From Patella vulgata (Eukaryota > Mollusca > Gastropoda > Patellidae): a stretch of 64,000 nt of DNA. Shown here piece by piece: positions 29,714 through 40,450 of this stretch (position 1 is its first letter; each line of letters opens with the position of its first letter). The translations under genes and the position numbers were made by a program. The notes beneath the pieces were generated by a model. The model had not been told where the DNA came from. It saw only the letters and a list, made by a program, of their open reading frames with translations, and made no database searches. The stretch lies in the NCBI RefSeq assembly GCF_932274485.2, contig NC_065886.2, positions 42,829,501-42,893,500 of the forward strand, read 5' to 3'.

Positions 29714-30085
29714 CTATATTTTATCCGCCCGTCTCGGAATTCGAGAGAGATGCGGGGAAGAGACGGTCGGGCTGGATTTCCTCGGGACGGCCAATGCGTT
29801 CCTCGGGGCGGCCGAACCGCGCTCCTGAGCTTTTTGGGTTTGGCCCGCGTCTCTTTCTCTCGGCCACCGGCTGTGCGAGTACTGCGGCGACAGGAGTACT
29901 TCCGAGTGGATGTCCCCAGACGCACGCTGTCGACCGAGAGATAGCTGGGCGAGTGTATTGTTGATTCGTTTGGGAGTACAAGTTCGTTCCACATTGTGTT
30001 GGCCGGTAAATTTCCCCAGCCCGAGACCGCCGAGCGAGTGACCGTCTCGGAGTTCGAGAGAGATTTCAGTAACGTGTCTGATAAC
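29714..30085. other. GC-rich block of foreign composition
   Basis: Sharp switch from AT-rich flank to clearly GC-rich sequence at the arm edge. It is bracketed by direct repeats GTCTCGGAATTCGAGAGAGA (about 29732) and GTCTCGGAGTTCGAGAGAGA (about 30045). Several overlapping open frames exist in it, as expected from composition alone. Origin not recognised. Confidence 0.6.
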
Positions 30086-30790
30086 AGTCATGACCATCTA
30101 GGTTGTTTTGAAGCAGATCCTGATAATTGTTTGGCAAGATTTGTAACCATTGGTGATACCGGGATTAATTACTTCCAACCAGAATCCAAATTTAAGTCTT
30201 AACAATGGAAGCATCCAAAGTAGCCAGGCCCGCGAAAAAGCCAAGTCAGTTCCTTCAGCTGGAAAGGTAATGGCTTCGGTCTTTTGGGATTCCAAGTATA
30301 TTCTACTGATGGACTATCTTAAAAAAATGCTGACCTACTGAGACCGTTAGTGAAGCTATCAAAACAAAGCGACGAGGAATGATCACCAAAGTCTTCTCGT
30401 TCCAACAAGTTAATGCTGCTGTTCATAAATCAGTGATTGTCATGTCAGCGGTCCATGATTGTGACTTCGAACTCATTGACCATCCACCTTACCCGATTTG
30501 GCCCCGTCAGACTTCCACGTACCTGTTTAAAAAAAAAATGAAAAGGGATCTAGTCGTTCGTCATTTTCCTAGTAATGATGACGGCCATGACAGCTGTGAA
30601 CGCTGAAGAAAATATCTTCCTGACCGGCAATCACGGCCTTGCAACATCGTTGGCAAAAGTGTGTAAACGTCGAAGGGAACTATGTACGTTGTACGGGTCT
30701 TTCGCAGATGGGCGTAGAGTTTTACACCCAATCGTCGTATGTTTCATTTCAGCTATTTTTGGGACAGTAGGCTACCGAGTTACAGGTTGA
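30086..30790 (+). mobile_element. mariner relic, C-terminal two thirds of transposase
   Basis: Recognisable pieces in three frames: DPDNCLARFV, NYFQPESKFKS, KSVPSAGKVMASVFWDSKYI, AVHKSVIVMSAVHDCDFELI and DHPPY, RHFPSNDD, IFLTGNHGLATSL. Expected catalytic residues are damaged (DNAPVH-type motif is VNAAVH; SPDLAPSD is lost). Several frameshifts and stops; inactive. Located in the spacer between arms. Confidence 0.87.
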
Positions 30791-31394
30791 TAATCGAACA
30801 TCCTCTTGATTTGCTGAAATGGCGTACAACTATAACTCGATACTATTCATAATATTCGAAATTGAAAACTCGAATTAGAATTCAATGTTGACCCATTTAA
30901 ATTAATATTGATATCTTACCGTGAAGGTGGCCTCCTGATATGCAGTATTTAATATATTATATTGAACTATACCGGCGTTAAGTTCTTTATGGACTTAAGT
31001 GCCATTTGTAATCAGAAGGCTTTATGGACAAAGCAAAATATATCCCACATATGTCAGTGCGAAAGTAATCAAAATTGCCTGATCCACAAATGAAAAATCG
31101 AGAAAAAGATAAATTTGTGGACTCGATTAAACAGAGGCAAACTGCTGCCATTCAGTTGAATGTAAATCAGTTTGGTTTGTTTATTCATATTACATTATAA
31201 ATATGTGCTATTTGAGCCACTTTATTCTGTGTAAGGTTCCAAATAATACAGTGTGCTAAATATCTGTAACAATCGTTCAAATATGGATATACGCAATACA
31301 ATTTCCAAAGACCTTGTTTAGGGTCATTTATTAAGAAAATTACGTTAGTCACTTGAATTTCCAATTTCTTGATTAATTGCCCCTGTATTTTCAG
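30791..31394. other. spacer sequence, nothing recognised
   Basis: AT-rich, no supported gene or element. Confidence 0.5.
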
Positions 31395-31790
31395 CATAGT
31401 TTTGAAAGATATGCGAAGTTTGTTGACCCGCTAGAGCACACAATTGTTTGCCCCAATTCAGCTGAAATTTGCGAATATGTTTGGGAGTTCAATGTTAGTG
31501 CACCAGACGGCAACTTCTTGTTTTATGGCCCGTGCCCTATGGTCCTTGGATTTTTGTATGTCAAATGAACATTTTCGAATGGGTGTTCCCCAAGGAGTAT
31601 TTGTGCCAATTTTCATACCTTGACCCTTGATAATAAAGCCTCATTGACCCAACTGAAGCACTGTACCGGAGACAGCTTCCTCTTGTTGATGGCTCATCTT
31701 TCAATTCTAATTACATCCGATTTGTTGCTGAGAATGTGACAGGGACCTATTTTGTGTCACTGAAATACGTTGCATTTGGATTGCAGATAT
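31395..31790 (+). pseudogene. possible exon fragment of an unidentified protein
   Basis: After a good acceptor-like TGTATTTTCAG, an open stretch reads VDPLEHTIVCPNSAEICEYV then WEFNVSAPDG and ends at a stop near 31567. In another frame further on DPTEALYRRQLPLVDGSSFN then YIRFVAENVTGTYFVSLK reads like the continuation of the same extracellular domain. This looks like a broken gene piece; I do not recognise the family with confidence. Confidence 0.4.
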
Positions 31791-31794
31791 GAAG

Positions 31795-31890
31795 TGTCGA
31801 TTTGGCCATCACCGGGATCGAACCCAGTACGACCTGGTTAAAGATGAAACGTCATACACTCAAAACTACCGCAGCCCCCGAATGAAAACA
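31795..31890 (-). mobile_element. tRNA-like SINE head fragment
   Basis: Complement contains GGGGGCTGCGGTAGTTTTGA and, at the right spacing for box B, GGGTTCGATCCCGGTGATGG. No stable cloverleaf was drawn, so it is taken as a SINE head, not a tRNA gene. Confidence 0.5.
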
Positions 31891-33030
31891 TACTACAGAG
31901 CTTCTGAAGCCCTGGCATAAAATTAATCTGTTTATGCGCTGAAATATTTCTGAAAGTTTTCCTTTTAGCCTGCTAGTTCAGAAAGGTCTACATGTTGGTA
32001 CAGAGAAATCAACCGTGGTTTTTATTTTAGTAAAACATCGCTGATATTGGTTGACACACCAAACAACATCAAACATGGCTGAAAGGTTTTGTTTTGCTCT
32101 TGTCTTGTATTGATATAAATAACATCGTTAGAACTTGGTTCGCCATTTAACGATGAAAACAATTAAACAAAAGCAATCTCGGATACCTCGGGCTAAATTA
32201 ATCGATCGTAAATAATTGTTGTATGGATTAAAATCAAACGTGTTTATTGCAATTAAAAACTAATGTATTCGTTACGTTAGACTAAAAGAGAGACAATAAT
32301 TGGTGTATGAAATACAATCAAATGTCTTTTAGAGATTGGCTGATTGATCTGCCGTAATGACTCTTTTAAAAGGAGTAATTTCATTATAAATAGATTTTTC
32401 AAGGCAATTAGGAAACTTTCTTCAGATAATGAAAGTTATTCCCTCGCAAAACGTGGTGCAAATAGAGTGTGATATTGAAAGTGGGCCAGAGCCGGATTGA
32501 GCTTGCATGCTCCCTTTCAATCTGTTTCACAGAGAATTACGAGTCTCGAATAATACCTCTGTCATAGATGACTGCCTTGACAGCACGCGGTGTGAATCAT
32601 TGGCTGAATGACGCGTGCATTGTTTACAGAAGACATCACTGCTTCGGAGAGAATGCTGCATTTTAGTCATTTTAATACCCATTTATACTAAATAGGAAAT
32701 AATTTTTACCTACAATTACGTCAAACGCCTTTATTTATTTTTCCAATATATACAAAAAAAGTTTTAGAATTTAATTTGTCGCAGGAAAAAAGTTAATATT
32801 TCTAGCTCATTAAGCCGCATCAATGTCATCCTTATCAGTGATTGTCGCGGCCAAGCAAATATTCACTGCGGATCAGTGTGGCTCCCTTTATGTTGCATTA
32901 TGAAGTTTTTTAAACTTGAGAGTCTGGAGAGGTTTGGGGTATCGTATGACTTGTACATGGAACTGTCACTCACAGATTATAAGTTGTGCCCTCTTTGTTA
33001 GGCTATATTATTTTAGTTACGTTATATTAT
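31891..33030. other. spacer sequence, nothing recognised
   Basis: AT-rich sequence without supported genes. It could hold regulatory DNA for the flanking genes, but no element was identified. Confidence 0.45.
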
Positions 33031-33035
33031 TTTTT

Positions 33036-33232
33036 AACACGCGGGGCCAAGGTCTGCCATTGCGTCAAGTGGTTTTGTTTCGATTCCTCGCCTGAACTTC
33101 GTGGGATTTCCCCACTGCTAAAGAACCCTATGCGGAAGCGAATTATTGAAATCAAATTGAACCATATGTTAGTCCCGAAATGACCTAGTTTGTGTACTGT
33201 GGACATACCCCCCCCCCTCTCTCTCTCTCTCT
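33036..33232 (+). mobile_element. SINE-A, old diverged copy
   Basis: Contains GTTTCGATTCCTCGCC, CCCCACTGCTAAAGAACCCT, AATTGAACCATATGTTAGTC and CCTAGTTTGTGT with a C/CT tail. It is more diverged than the other copies and lacks the CTCCGG block. Confidence 0.75.
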
Positions 33233-33390
33233 GGGAGTTAAATATCACGCTCTAAACATTTAATGGTACATACAAACCTGTATTTATAAAGATTAGTTAT
33301 AATTTTTCAAAATAAAAGATTAACGTAAATTATTAAACTTCATGTAGGATACTTTAAGGGAACATGTGGTGGTGGTTACATCTGATTACA

Positions 33391-35064
33391 TCATACCAAG
33401 TTCAGCAAATTAGCCGCTTTTTCTTCCAAAACCTTTCTGTCCAATTTGCCATTTCTGTTTACAGGGAAAGATTCCATTTGCAGAAAGTACTTAGGACAGG
33501 CTGTTTTATCATTCGAATCATGACTGGCAAATGTCTTCCAACAAAAATCCATCACATCTTCGGGACATATATCGGGATCTTTATCAGAAATATAGCAGGC
33601 ACAAATCTCATTTAATAAAGCTTCATCTGGAACCTTAACAACCAGGATATCAGCTACGCCTGCACATCCTCTGATAATATTCTCAATCCAAGATGGGTGG
33701 AAATAATTCATTCCTCTCATAATGACGTCATCAAACCGTCCCCGTACAATTAACTCCCCCTTATCTGTAAAACATCCATAGTCATTAGTAAGAAACCAAC
33801 CATCATCAGTGAATTTTGACATCCACAGATCATCTTCGTCTCCAACATAAGGTCTACAGATGGCAGTTGTTTTAACCAGAACTTGTCCATAGGTCCCAGT
33901 AGGGACATCCTTCAAATGTTCATCAACTATCTTAACACTAACCATTTTCATTAGCGAACCTGTATTAAAATCCTCGAATCCTGATTCTTGGTCGATTTTC
34001 TTGATACTAACGCCCCCAAGTTCTGTACTACCATACATATTATATACCGTCGTAGCTAGCGTGCCGATTGTCGTCAATATGTTCTTTTTCAGTGGTTGAC
34101 CAGCAAGTATGACAGTGTTCAAAGGCCATGTAACAGGACCAGGCGATTCCCGTTGAATAAACTTTGTCAACTCGAGGCAGGATGCTGCTGACAGTTTAGC
34201 AATTTGACAATTTTCCCGTGCAATAATATCTTTAACAAATCGAATATCAAGACTATCATCTGATTTCACCCTCCGGTCCAACAGGATTGTCCTGCCTCCC
34301 GTCTGAGTGTAATAGAAGGGTAATCCCCATACCCAGGCGATGCTGTGCTCGTCAAACATGGAAATGCACGGGCTCAGAGCATACATAGATTCTGATATAG
34401 ATTTGATGAAGACTTCGACACTATCGAAATATGCGTTTTTTACCGGGATTAATTTGGATAAACCAGTTGTACCAGAAGATGACATGATAACTGTAATATC
34501 ATCGGTCCTGATATTAACCTCTTCAGCATCATAATTATATGTGGGTACTATCCCTTTTTGCCAGATGAATCCTAGTTCAGTGCCAAGATTCAAGTTCGTG
34601 TAGATGACGTTCTTCAAGTGAGGCAATTTTTTCGAGATGACGTAATTACCAGAGACGGTATCAAAGTGTTGAGATATGATTCGATTAGCTTGGTCATCAG
34701 GACTCGAGGATAGAATCATAGCTCGGCATTTTGACTTGTGGAGATTTTGTAGAAGATATGTTCCATCAGACATTTGGATGGATGCGTTCTGGACATTACA
34801 ACCAGCACACAAGATTCCAAAGTAGGCGACCAGGGCTGCAGGGGAGTCTGGAATCAAAATACAAACAACACTACCTGGTTCTACTCCAAGCTTAGACAAA
34901 CGACGGCCAAACTGCACAGAGAGGTCGTAAATTTCTTTTGATGTTAGAACAATGTTGGGTTTATCTTTAGCAACGTAAACAAAAGCCTGTGAGTCTGGTT
35001 GTTTGTTGGCCCAGTATTTTAAACGGTTTGGTATGGTGTAATGTTCATCAAGAGACTCCATCAT
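33391..35064 (-). CDS. acyl-CoA synthetase-like AMP-binding protein (ANL family)
   Basis: Intronless 557-codon frame. ANL enzymes activate a carboxylate with ATP to an acyl-adenylate and pass it to CoA. Seen: P-loop IMSSSGTTGLSKLIP at residues 193-207, YNMYGSTELGG at 341-351, GWFLTNDYGCFTDKGELIVR at 422-441, GRFDDVIMRG at 442-451, and C-terminal NRNGKLDRK with catalytic Lys near 540. NEICACYIS (485-493) is like ACSF2-type acyl-CoA ligases, as is the length. Odd: the usual W-x-x-TGD is W-F-L-TND, though the ATP-ribose Asp (D428) is kept. Start is a double Met at 35064/35061; an acceptor-like TTTGTAG lies at 35072, so a 5' UTR intron is possible. No organelle signal is obvious. It lies between the two C3-like 3' ends and is unrelated to them. 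The substrate is unknown; its single exon could reflect retroposition. Confidence 0.9.
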   Translation of the reverse strand: MMESLDEHYTIPNRLKYWANKQPDSQAFVYVAKDKPNIVLTSKEIYDLSVQFGRRLSKLGVEPGSVVCILIPDSPAALVAYFGILCAGCNVQNASIQMSDGTYLLQNLHKSKCRAMILSSSPDDQANRIISQHFDTVSGNYVISKKLPHLKNVIYTNLNLGTELGFIWQKGIVPTYNYDAEEVNIRTDDITVIMSSSGTTGLSKLIPVKNAYFDSVEVFIKSISESMYALSPCISMFDEHSIAWVWGLPFYYTQTGGRTILLDRRVKSDDSLDIRFVKDIIARENCQIAKLSAASCLELTKFIQRESPGPVTWPLNTVILAGQPLKKNILTTIGTLATTVYNMYGSTELGGVSIKKIDQESGFEDFNTGSLMKMVSVKIVDEHLKDVPTGTYGQVLVKTTAICRPYVGDEDDLWMSKFTDDGWFLTNDYGCFTDKGELIVRGRFDDVIMRGMNYFHPSWIENIIRGCAGVADILVVKVPDEALLNEICACYISDKDPDICPEDVMDFCWKTFASHDSNDKTACPKYFLQMESFPVNRNGKLDRKVLEEKAANLLNLV

Positions 35065-35355
35065 AAATAACCTACAAACATAAAATAGACCCTTCAGTCT
35101 AGGTGAAAATTGTTATTTCTGTGAACAAACCAGAAGTGGATTCATGATGTTCCAGAAAAAAGCATACTCTGCTCTGTACAAACCACTGGTGGTATTCAAT
35201 GAAACAATACAACGAGAAACAGTATTGTTGGAATATAAGTGACTTGAATACACAGAGTTGACAAGCCAATTTATAAAGGGAAACGTGGCCGAGATCAACC
35301 TGGCACACTATAATCCATGAACATTTGCACAAGAACAAGGTGTCAGGGGTGGGTG
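35065..35355 (-). other. upstream region of the acyl-CoA synthetase-like gene
   Basis: Holds the acceptor-like site at 35072 and probably the 5' UTR or promoter. A 79-codon frame here (35099-35338) has no domain and is not supported as a gene. Confidence 0.45.
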
Positions 35356-35360
35356 GGATG

Positions 35361-35614
35361 GGGGTTGGCTGGCCGAATGGTTAGCACGCGCGCTGTAGCA
35401 TACGCTCTGTCATTGAGTCAACTGGCGGGGTTTCGCTTCCTGGGTTGTACGTGACAAGGAGTAGGGTCGCCTGTCCAACCTCGTGGGTTTTCTCCTGGTC
35501 CTCCGGTTTCCTCCCACAGCTAAAGACCCCTACGCGCAAGCGAATTATTGAAATAAAATTGAACCATGTGTTAGTCCCGAAATGACCTAGTTTGTGTCGA
35601 GTGGACGTCAAACC

Positions 35615-35651
<37 letters not shown>
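35361..35651 (+). mobile_element. SINE-A, full length
   Basis: Head GGGGGTTGGCTGGCCGAATG, box-B-like GGTTTCGCTTCC, CCTCCGGTTTCCTCCCAC, 3' end GGACGTCAAACCCCATCTC, then a (TC) run of about 35 bases. Flanking duplication not resolved. Confidence 0.88.
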
Positions 35652-35655
<4 letters not shown>

Positions 35656-35689
35656 AAGTCAGGATTAGTCAACAGCTTTTCGAGGACTA

Positions 35690-36060
35690 CCTTGTGGTTC
35701 ATATTGTTACTCAGGGTGAAACCTGGGTTCACCACTTTCACTCATAGATAAAACCTCAAAGCGTGCAGTGGAAGCAAGTAATGTCATATACGCAAGATGT
35801 TCGAAATAGTGCACAGCAGATGAATTGCGCAGGTTATATGCTCAAATCAAAGAAAAGCGCCGAAGATAACTTCGCCGAGGGGTCCGGCTGTTCTAGGACA
35901 ATGCTCCAGTTCACATCACCCAGGTAGCAGTGCGTGCTACACAGTAATGTGGCTTCAAGATCCCCCTCTCTCAGCCTATTCTCCAGCCTATTCTACATCG
36001 CCCTGACTTCTTCCATCAGTGTAATTCTGTCCTGGGGGGGGGGGGGGGGGATTTAGGACT
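35690..36060 (+). mobile_element. mariner relic (second family or copy)
   Basis: Frames give VTQGETWVHHFHS (mariner first catalytic region, D to G), QSVQWKQV, then DNAPVHITQVAVRAT and CGFKIP. Short, frameshifted and inactive; ends near a (G)15 run at 36036. Confidence 0.75.
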
Positions 36061-36675
36061 GATGACAAACTGGTTTTCTGACGGATTAGCTACATCTATA
36101 CTTAAGAAACGGTGGAAAAAGAGTATTGACATCAACGTTGATTATTTTGAAATATAAGTATAATAATTTTCATATTGATCGCATATTACTTATGGAATTC
36201 AGAAATGTTTGGACATCGGCAATATACCATTAAGAAGCAACCATGAACAGACAGCCCGGGATGACAGCACCATTAGAAATAAAATGTCAACTAAAATGTC
36301 CCCTTTTCGAATGCCTGTGGGGATTTGGACGTTTAATTCCTATAGCAATAACTCCGTGATCAGTGTGTTCACGCTATTTTACATATTCTAAAGTAACGCA
36401 TCTACAAATAAGTTGTAGAACGGACAAGTTCTCAATTTAAGAAACAGTACTTACCCAGAAGATCGGATCTGTGTGATAATTACGTCATTAAATCAACTCT
36501 TTATTATATAGGTAACTGGTTCGTGACATTACATACAAGAAATTTACAGGCAGATACAGGAAGGTTTGCTCGACATACACTATATAAATCATTAATTATA
36601 TTATTATCAAGAACGATATTGGGTTATATAAGTTTAAATTGCCTTGTGAAGAGTAATTATTCCGACAACTGGCAG
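36061..36675. other. spacer, nothing recognised
   Basis: AT-rich sequence between a mariner relic and a palindrome-bearing repeat. Confidence 0.45.
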
Positions 36676-36679
36676 AATT

Positions 36680-37205
36680 CTTTAGCTTAAAGGAGCAAAA
36701 TCGCTAATATTTGGGGCCTAGAAATTGACAAAAATGGGTCGCAACGCATATAATAATGTAATATGAATGTATATTAACTAATTTATATTCAATCGTTTCT
36801 GTTTTTACTGTAATTTCTAATCAGTTATGTTCGGCGAAATACGCCAGAAGTCTCATGTGAATGGCAATCTTTAGCCTCTGGTTTTTCCAATCTACACCGT
36901 TGGTATTTATTGCAAATGCTCTCCAGATAAGAATATAGCGTCACCATTTGACATGACTTGTGGAATATGTCTAGCCCTGTTTTTTGAGTCCCTTGTTCCA
37001 AATGGCGCTGAAACGCATTATGGTACACGATTCGTGTACCAATGGTAAAATGTTTATTTTGTCTTGAATATTGGATATCAGAAGCCCATCTTTTTCTTGT
37101 AAGATCACAAGACCAATGTTGATTTGAATTGACAAATAATTCGTGTTTTCAGTGTCGAAGATTTTTGATGATATTGAATTAGAGACTTAGCTACTTTAAA
37201 GAGCG
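36680..37205 (+). repeat. palindrome-bearing dispersed repeat, copy 1
   Basis: Starts TTAGCTTAAAGGAGCAAAATC and ends GAGACTTAGCTACTTTAAAG, giving loose inverted ends (TTAAAGGAGC / GCTACTTTAA). Inside are GCGAAATACGCCAGAAGTCT and the palindrome GGTACACGATTCGTGTACC. Same family as 58051-58514. A diverged tandem neighbour follows at 37195-37640 (TTGAGTACAGGACTCGTGTA, GATAATATTGAGTTGGAGC). Confidence 0.7.
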
Positions 37206-37640
37206 TACAGCTCTATTCTTTGGAATCTTAAAATAGGCGAAAATGGGTCTAAGAAGCACAAATTAGTGTTAAATAAGCGTATGAAAAGTGATTTACACCA
37301 CCAGTGGTTCAAATTTTGATCTGAATTTATTATCAATCATGTTCTTTGAAATATTCAAACAGTCCAAAATGAACGGCATTCGTTTGCGCCTGCTTAATTC
37401 ATGTACACGTCTTTATATTTTGTAGTTTGTGAATTTAATTACTTGTTGGATAAATTTTCCTTTGTTCATTACAAAACCATTATATTCGTTGAGTACAGGA
37501 CTCGTGTAGTGCGATTTTAAAATGTTCATTGTGTCTTAAATAGGTGATTTTAGGATCTAATATTTTAATTGTATTCTTATTTTTCATTTCGAATATTATG
37601 GATAATATTGAGTTGGAGCTTTTAGCTCCTTTGTGCGGCT
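37195..37640 (+). repeat. palindrome-bearing dispersed repeat, diverged copy 2
   Basis: Shares AATGGGTC, ATGTTCTTTGAAATA and GATAATATTGAGTTGGAGC in the same order as copy 1, so the two form a tandem pair. The palindrome is decayed here. Confidence 0.55.
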
Positions 37641-37923
37641 TTAGCTCCTTTGTGTGGATGGGACGATTTACTCAGTACTATATCACCACCTACTACCCAA
37701 TACTACAACATAATGATGCAATACTACCAAATATTCATCAAATACTTCCAAATTTTACCCAATATGATCAAATAACAACCTAATATTGTTAAATAACAGC
37801 ACATTAGTATAATTACTAATAATATGTTTTTTTATAGGTTATCATAATGGCAATCTTACACGCTGAACACGGTAGGAATTGAGTTATTTTACAATGGAGT
37901 GTAAAAATCTGACAAAGTAAGAC

Positions 37924-38145
37924 TTGCTGGATGGCAGTGAATCCGAATATACAGATCTTCGCCAAATTCAGAATCTATTCGATTTGTTTCCTAAAGATTT
38001 TCAAAACCGTACTCAGATATACAAACCCGGTATCAGGTGGGGTGGATTCTTCAAAACCAAAACGCCGGTAACTATCAAATCAACAGCAGAAGGTGTAGCC
38101 TTCTGTGGAATCAAATTCGCATTCGTAAAACCGTTTGAATGCTAG
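37924..38145 (+). CDS. 73-codon open frame, unrecognised (unit 1 copy)
   Basis: ESEYTDLRQIQNLFDLFPKD, then PVTIKSTAEGVAFCGIKFAF. It is followed by GGAAATAAAA, a possible polyadenylation signal at 38148-38153, so it could be the last exon of a small gene. Differences from the unit 2 copy mostly change amino acids, which does not favour coding. No family recognised. Confidence 0.3.
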   Translation: MLDGSESEYTDLRQIQNLFDLFPKDFQNRTQIYKPGIRWGGFFKTKTPVTIKSTAEGVAFCGIKFAFVKPFEC

Positions 38146-38787
38146 GAAATAAAACACGCCGAGAATTATTTTAATTATAGATGAAACCAGACTAACCTTT
38201 GTGTGTTGCCGCGTGGGGGGGGGGGGGGGGCTTATATCCAGCCACATCCATGAGTTTGACCAGCATTATAAACACTAAGATAGAATTCGTGCTGTTGACA
38301 CGGTATACTGGGTCTAGCTGGGGCATATGTAATATTTATTAGGATGTTTATTTCACTGTTATAATAAAATAGATATCAAATACAAAATATAAGTGTACTT
38401 TAATTATTTACATTGTAGAGTTTATAGAATAAAGATTAAATATGATATAATGTTCAAAGCATGGGTAGGTCTTAATTATATTGACATGGATAAAGAGACA
38501 ACACACCAGAATATAATGAAAATATAAAGGCAGTGCAAGCGTATTTTTTTTCTCAAATCCGTGATACCAATTGATGACATTACAAATTATTCAAAACTAG
38601 TCATGATACATTTTTATTAAAGATTTAGACAAAAAGGCTGTCCGTTCTTGCTATAATAGTTCAAAAATAGATAATGAAACATAAATATATGGATAATTTC
38701 ATTCAAATTATTTTATTCTGTGCGAAATTATAACAGTTTTAAGGTTTGACAAGATTTAGCGTTGATTGTTTATCATCCTAGCAACAT

Positions 38788-39187
38788 CTAACCGTTGCTT
38801 CAGTACTGGGCAATTCCCGAAATTTTGCGCTCGTTGTGTTTACACGTGATTAATTAGCATTGTCCAATCATGGGTCGTCGCACATAACACACTGTAAACA
38901 AATATGGCGGCCTCCATAGAAACTCTTTGTTGATCAGGTATGATTTCCAGCAACCTTGACATTGATCGAACCTTGAACTTTGCAACTCGATTGTCACATG
39001 TAGACATTTTAGCTATAAGCGCGAGACTTGATAATCGTAACATTTTTTTTTACGAAGGAATCTGATAGGATCACAAGCTTGGCTTATACCCAATCAAAAA
39101 TAGTGCCAAAATATGCGGGGTATTACGTGAAGGGCTTGATAAGATGTACGTAGTTAAGGCGAGATTAAGCCTTCTATTGAAGATGCG
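38788..39187. other. about 400-bp insertion in unit 1, empty in arm A
   Basis: Arm A reads TAGCAACGGTAACCTCGG straight across (complement near 29145), whereas unit 1 has 400 extra bases between TAGCAAC and GCGGTAACCTCGG. No target duplication or inverted ends were recognised. Unit 2 has lost this whole area. Confidence 0.6.
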
Positions 39188-39659
39188 GTAACCTCGGTTA
39201 TTCATTTTATTGTTAATCTGTTAAATCTTTCGGGTGTTTTAATCCATTTACATCCCAACCATCCGATGGTCTGGAGAGCTCATTATAGATTTGTTGTGTA
39301 AATCAAATGTCTAGTTAATAGTTTCATTAACATGTAAAGACAAAAGAAAGACCTGCAATGGGCAGATTTAGTTCTTACATAATGCAACTTTAATTTCAGA
39401 TCCGATTTTGATGTTTAATTTATTTCCACGAACATCGATGTCAAGACATTATTTAACCTACAGTTGTGTTAAGACATTATGTAACCTATAGTTGTTGTCC
39501 TTATCTTCTAAACATATTTGTCTAAACAATACTTTTCATCCTATCTTACATATATAATTGTTGTTTTCGAAGCATTTTTACACATTTTTGTGAAATTGAG
39601 CAACTCAATTTTTTAAAGCGTGTATTGCAATGAGATGTGTGGGCACACAAGATAAACAA

Positions 39660-39786
39660 TCAATTTTTACAAACTTTATCGTAACTATTTATAGCAGTTT
39701 TAATATATGACATTCTGGTAGATTTTTCTGTTCTTCTAGCTGTGACGTTGAGAAATGTGGTGCTTTTATCAATAATATATCGATAT
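39660..39786 (-). CDS. orphan duplicate of the C3-like last exon
   Basis: Same length (127 nt), acceptor TTTTTTCAG and reading frame as exons A20 and B20. Reads YRYIIDKSTTFLNVTARRTE, then KSTRMSYIKTAINSYDKVCKN and TGA. It lies downstream of B20, so copy B transcripts could use it only by skipping B20. Cys and frame are kept. It may be an alternative C-terminus or a recent relic. Confidence 0.7.
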
Positions 39787-40070
39787 CTGAAAAAATAAAA
39801 AATAAAATGCAACTATAAAACGCCATTAAAATATCAGCAAAACAAATATCACATGGTATAAAATAACGGGATCGAAATAAAAAATATTATCAAGACTCGG
39901 TCATGAACTTGCTCCGCCTTGGATATGTTATTGATAGTGCAGAGATAAATAATCTCGGTAATCAACCACCATATTGTAAAATGTTCTTTAAAAAATGGGA
40001 GTAATAAATGTAGGCCTATATAGCCGTTGTTTCCCTCCAATATGTAGTCAATATACTATATTTCATGGAA

Positions 40071-40450
40071 ATGAAAATGAAATGAAATGAAATGGGGTTT
40101 AACGTCCTACTGTTCTGCTCCTAACCTGGGCTAATGAAGACGGGTATACGCCATACAGTGTGCTATGAGGGAAATTTTGCCCGGGCAGCGGCACTACGGC
40201 CTACTCTTATATCGAATTCCAACTGCCAAGGGATCTTTTACGTGCACGCCAATGTGTACACGGGACCTCGGTTTTTCGTCCCATCCGAACGACTAGACAG
40301 CTTTCCTTGTCAGCCCCTCCATCCTGCATCACTGACAAGGGAGAACCACGCCGGAAAATCTGGATGAACATTCTCGGCCAATGCAGGGATCGAACACCCG
40401 ACCTCCAGGCTAGCGAGCTAGCGTCTTACCCACTTAGCCACGTGATCCCC
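40071..40450 (-). mobile_element. SINE-B, full length with 13-bp target duplication
   Basis: Complement: GGGGATCACGTGGCTAAGTG (box A), GGTGTTCGATCCCTGCATTG (box B), a body with ACGAAAAACCGAGGTCCCGT, and the 3' end GGACGTTAAACCCCATTTC plus (ATTTC)n. Bracketed by ATATTTCATGGAA at 40058-40070 and 40451-40463. Unit 2 shows the empty site near 43055-43070. This is the reference copy for the family. Confidence 0.95.

Noticed and set aside
29695-30097. Several overlapping frames in the GC-rich block
   Set aside because: Open in three or four frames at once, as expected from GC-rich sequence; no domain.
33391-35064. Acyl-CoA synthetase-like frame as a pseudogene
   Set aside because: Full family length, open, P-loop, YGSTE and C-terminal Lys present; only the TGD to TND change is odd.
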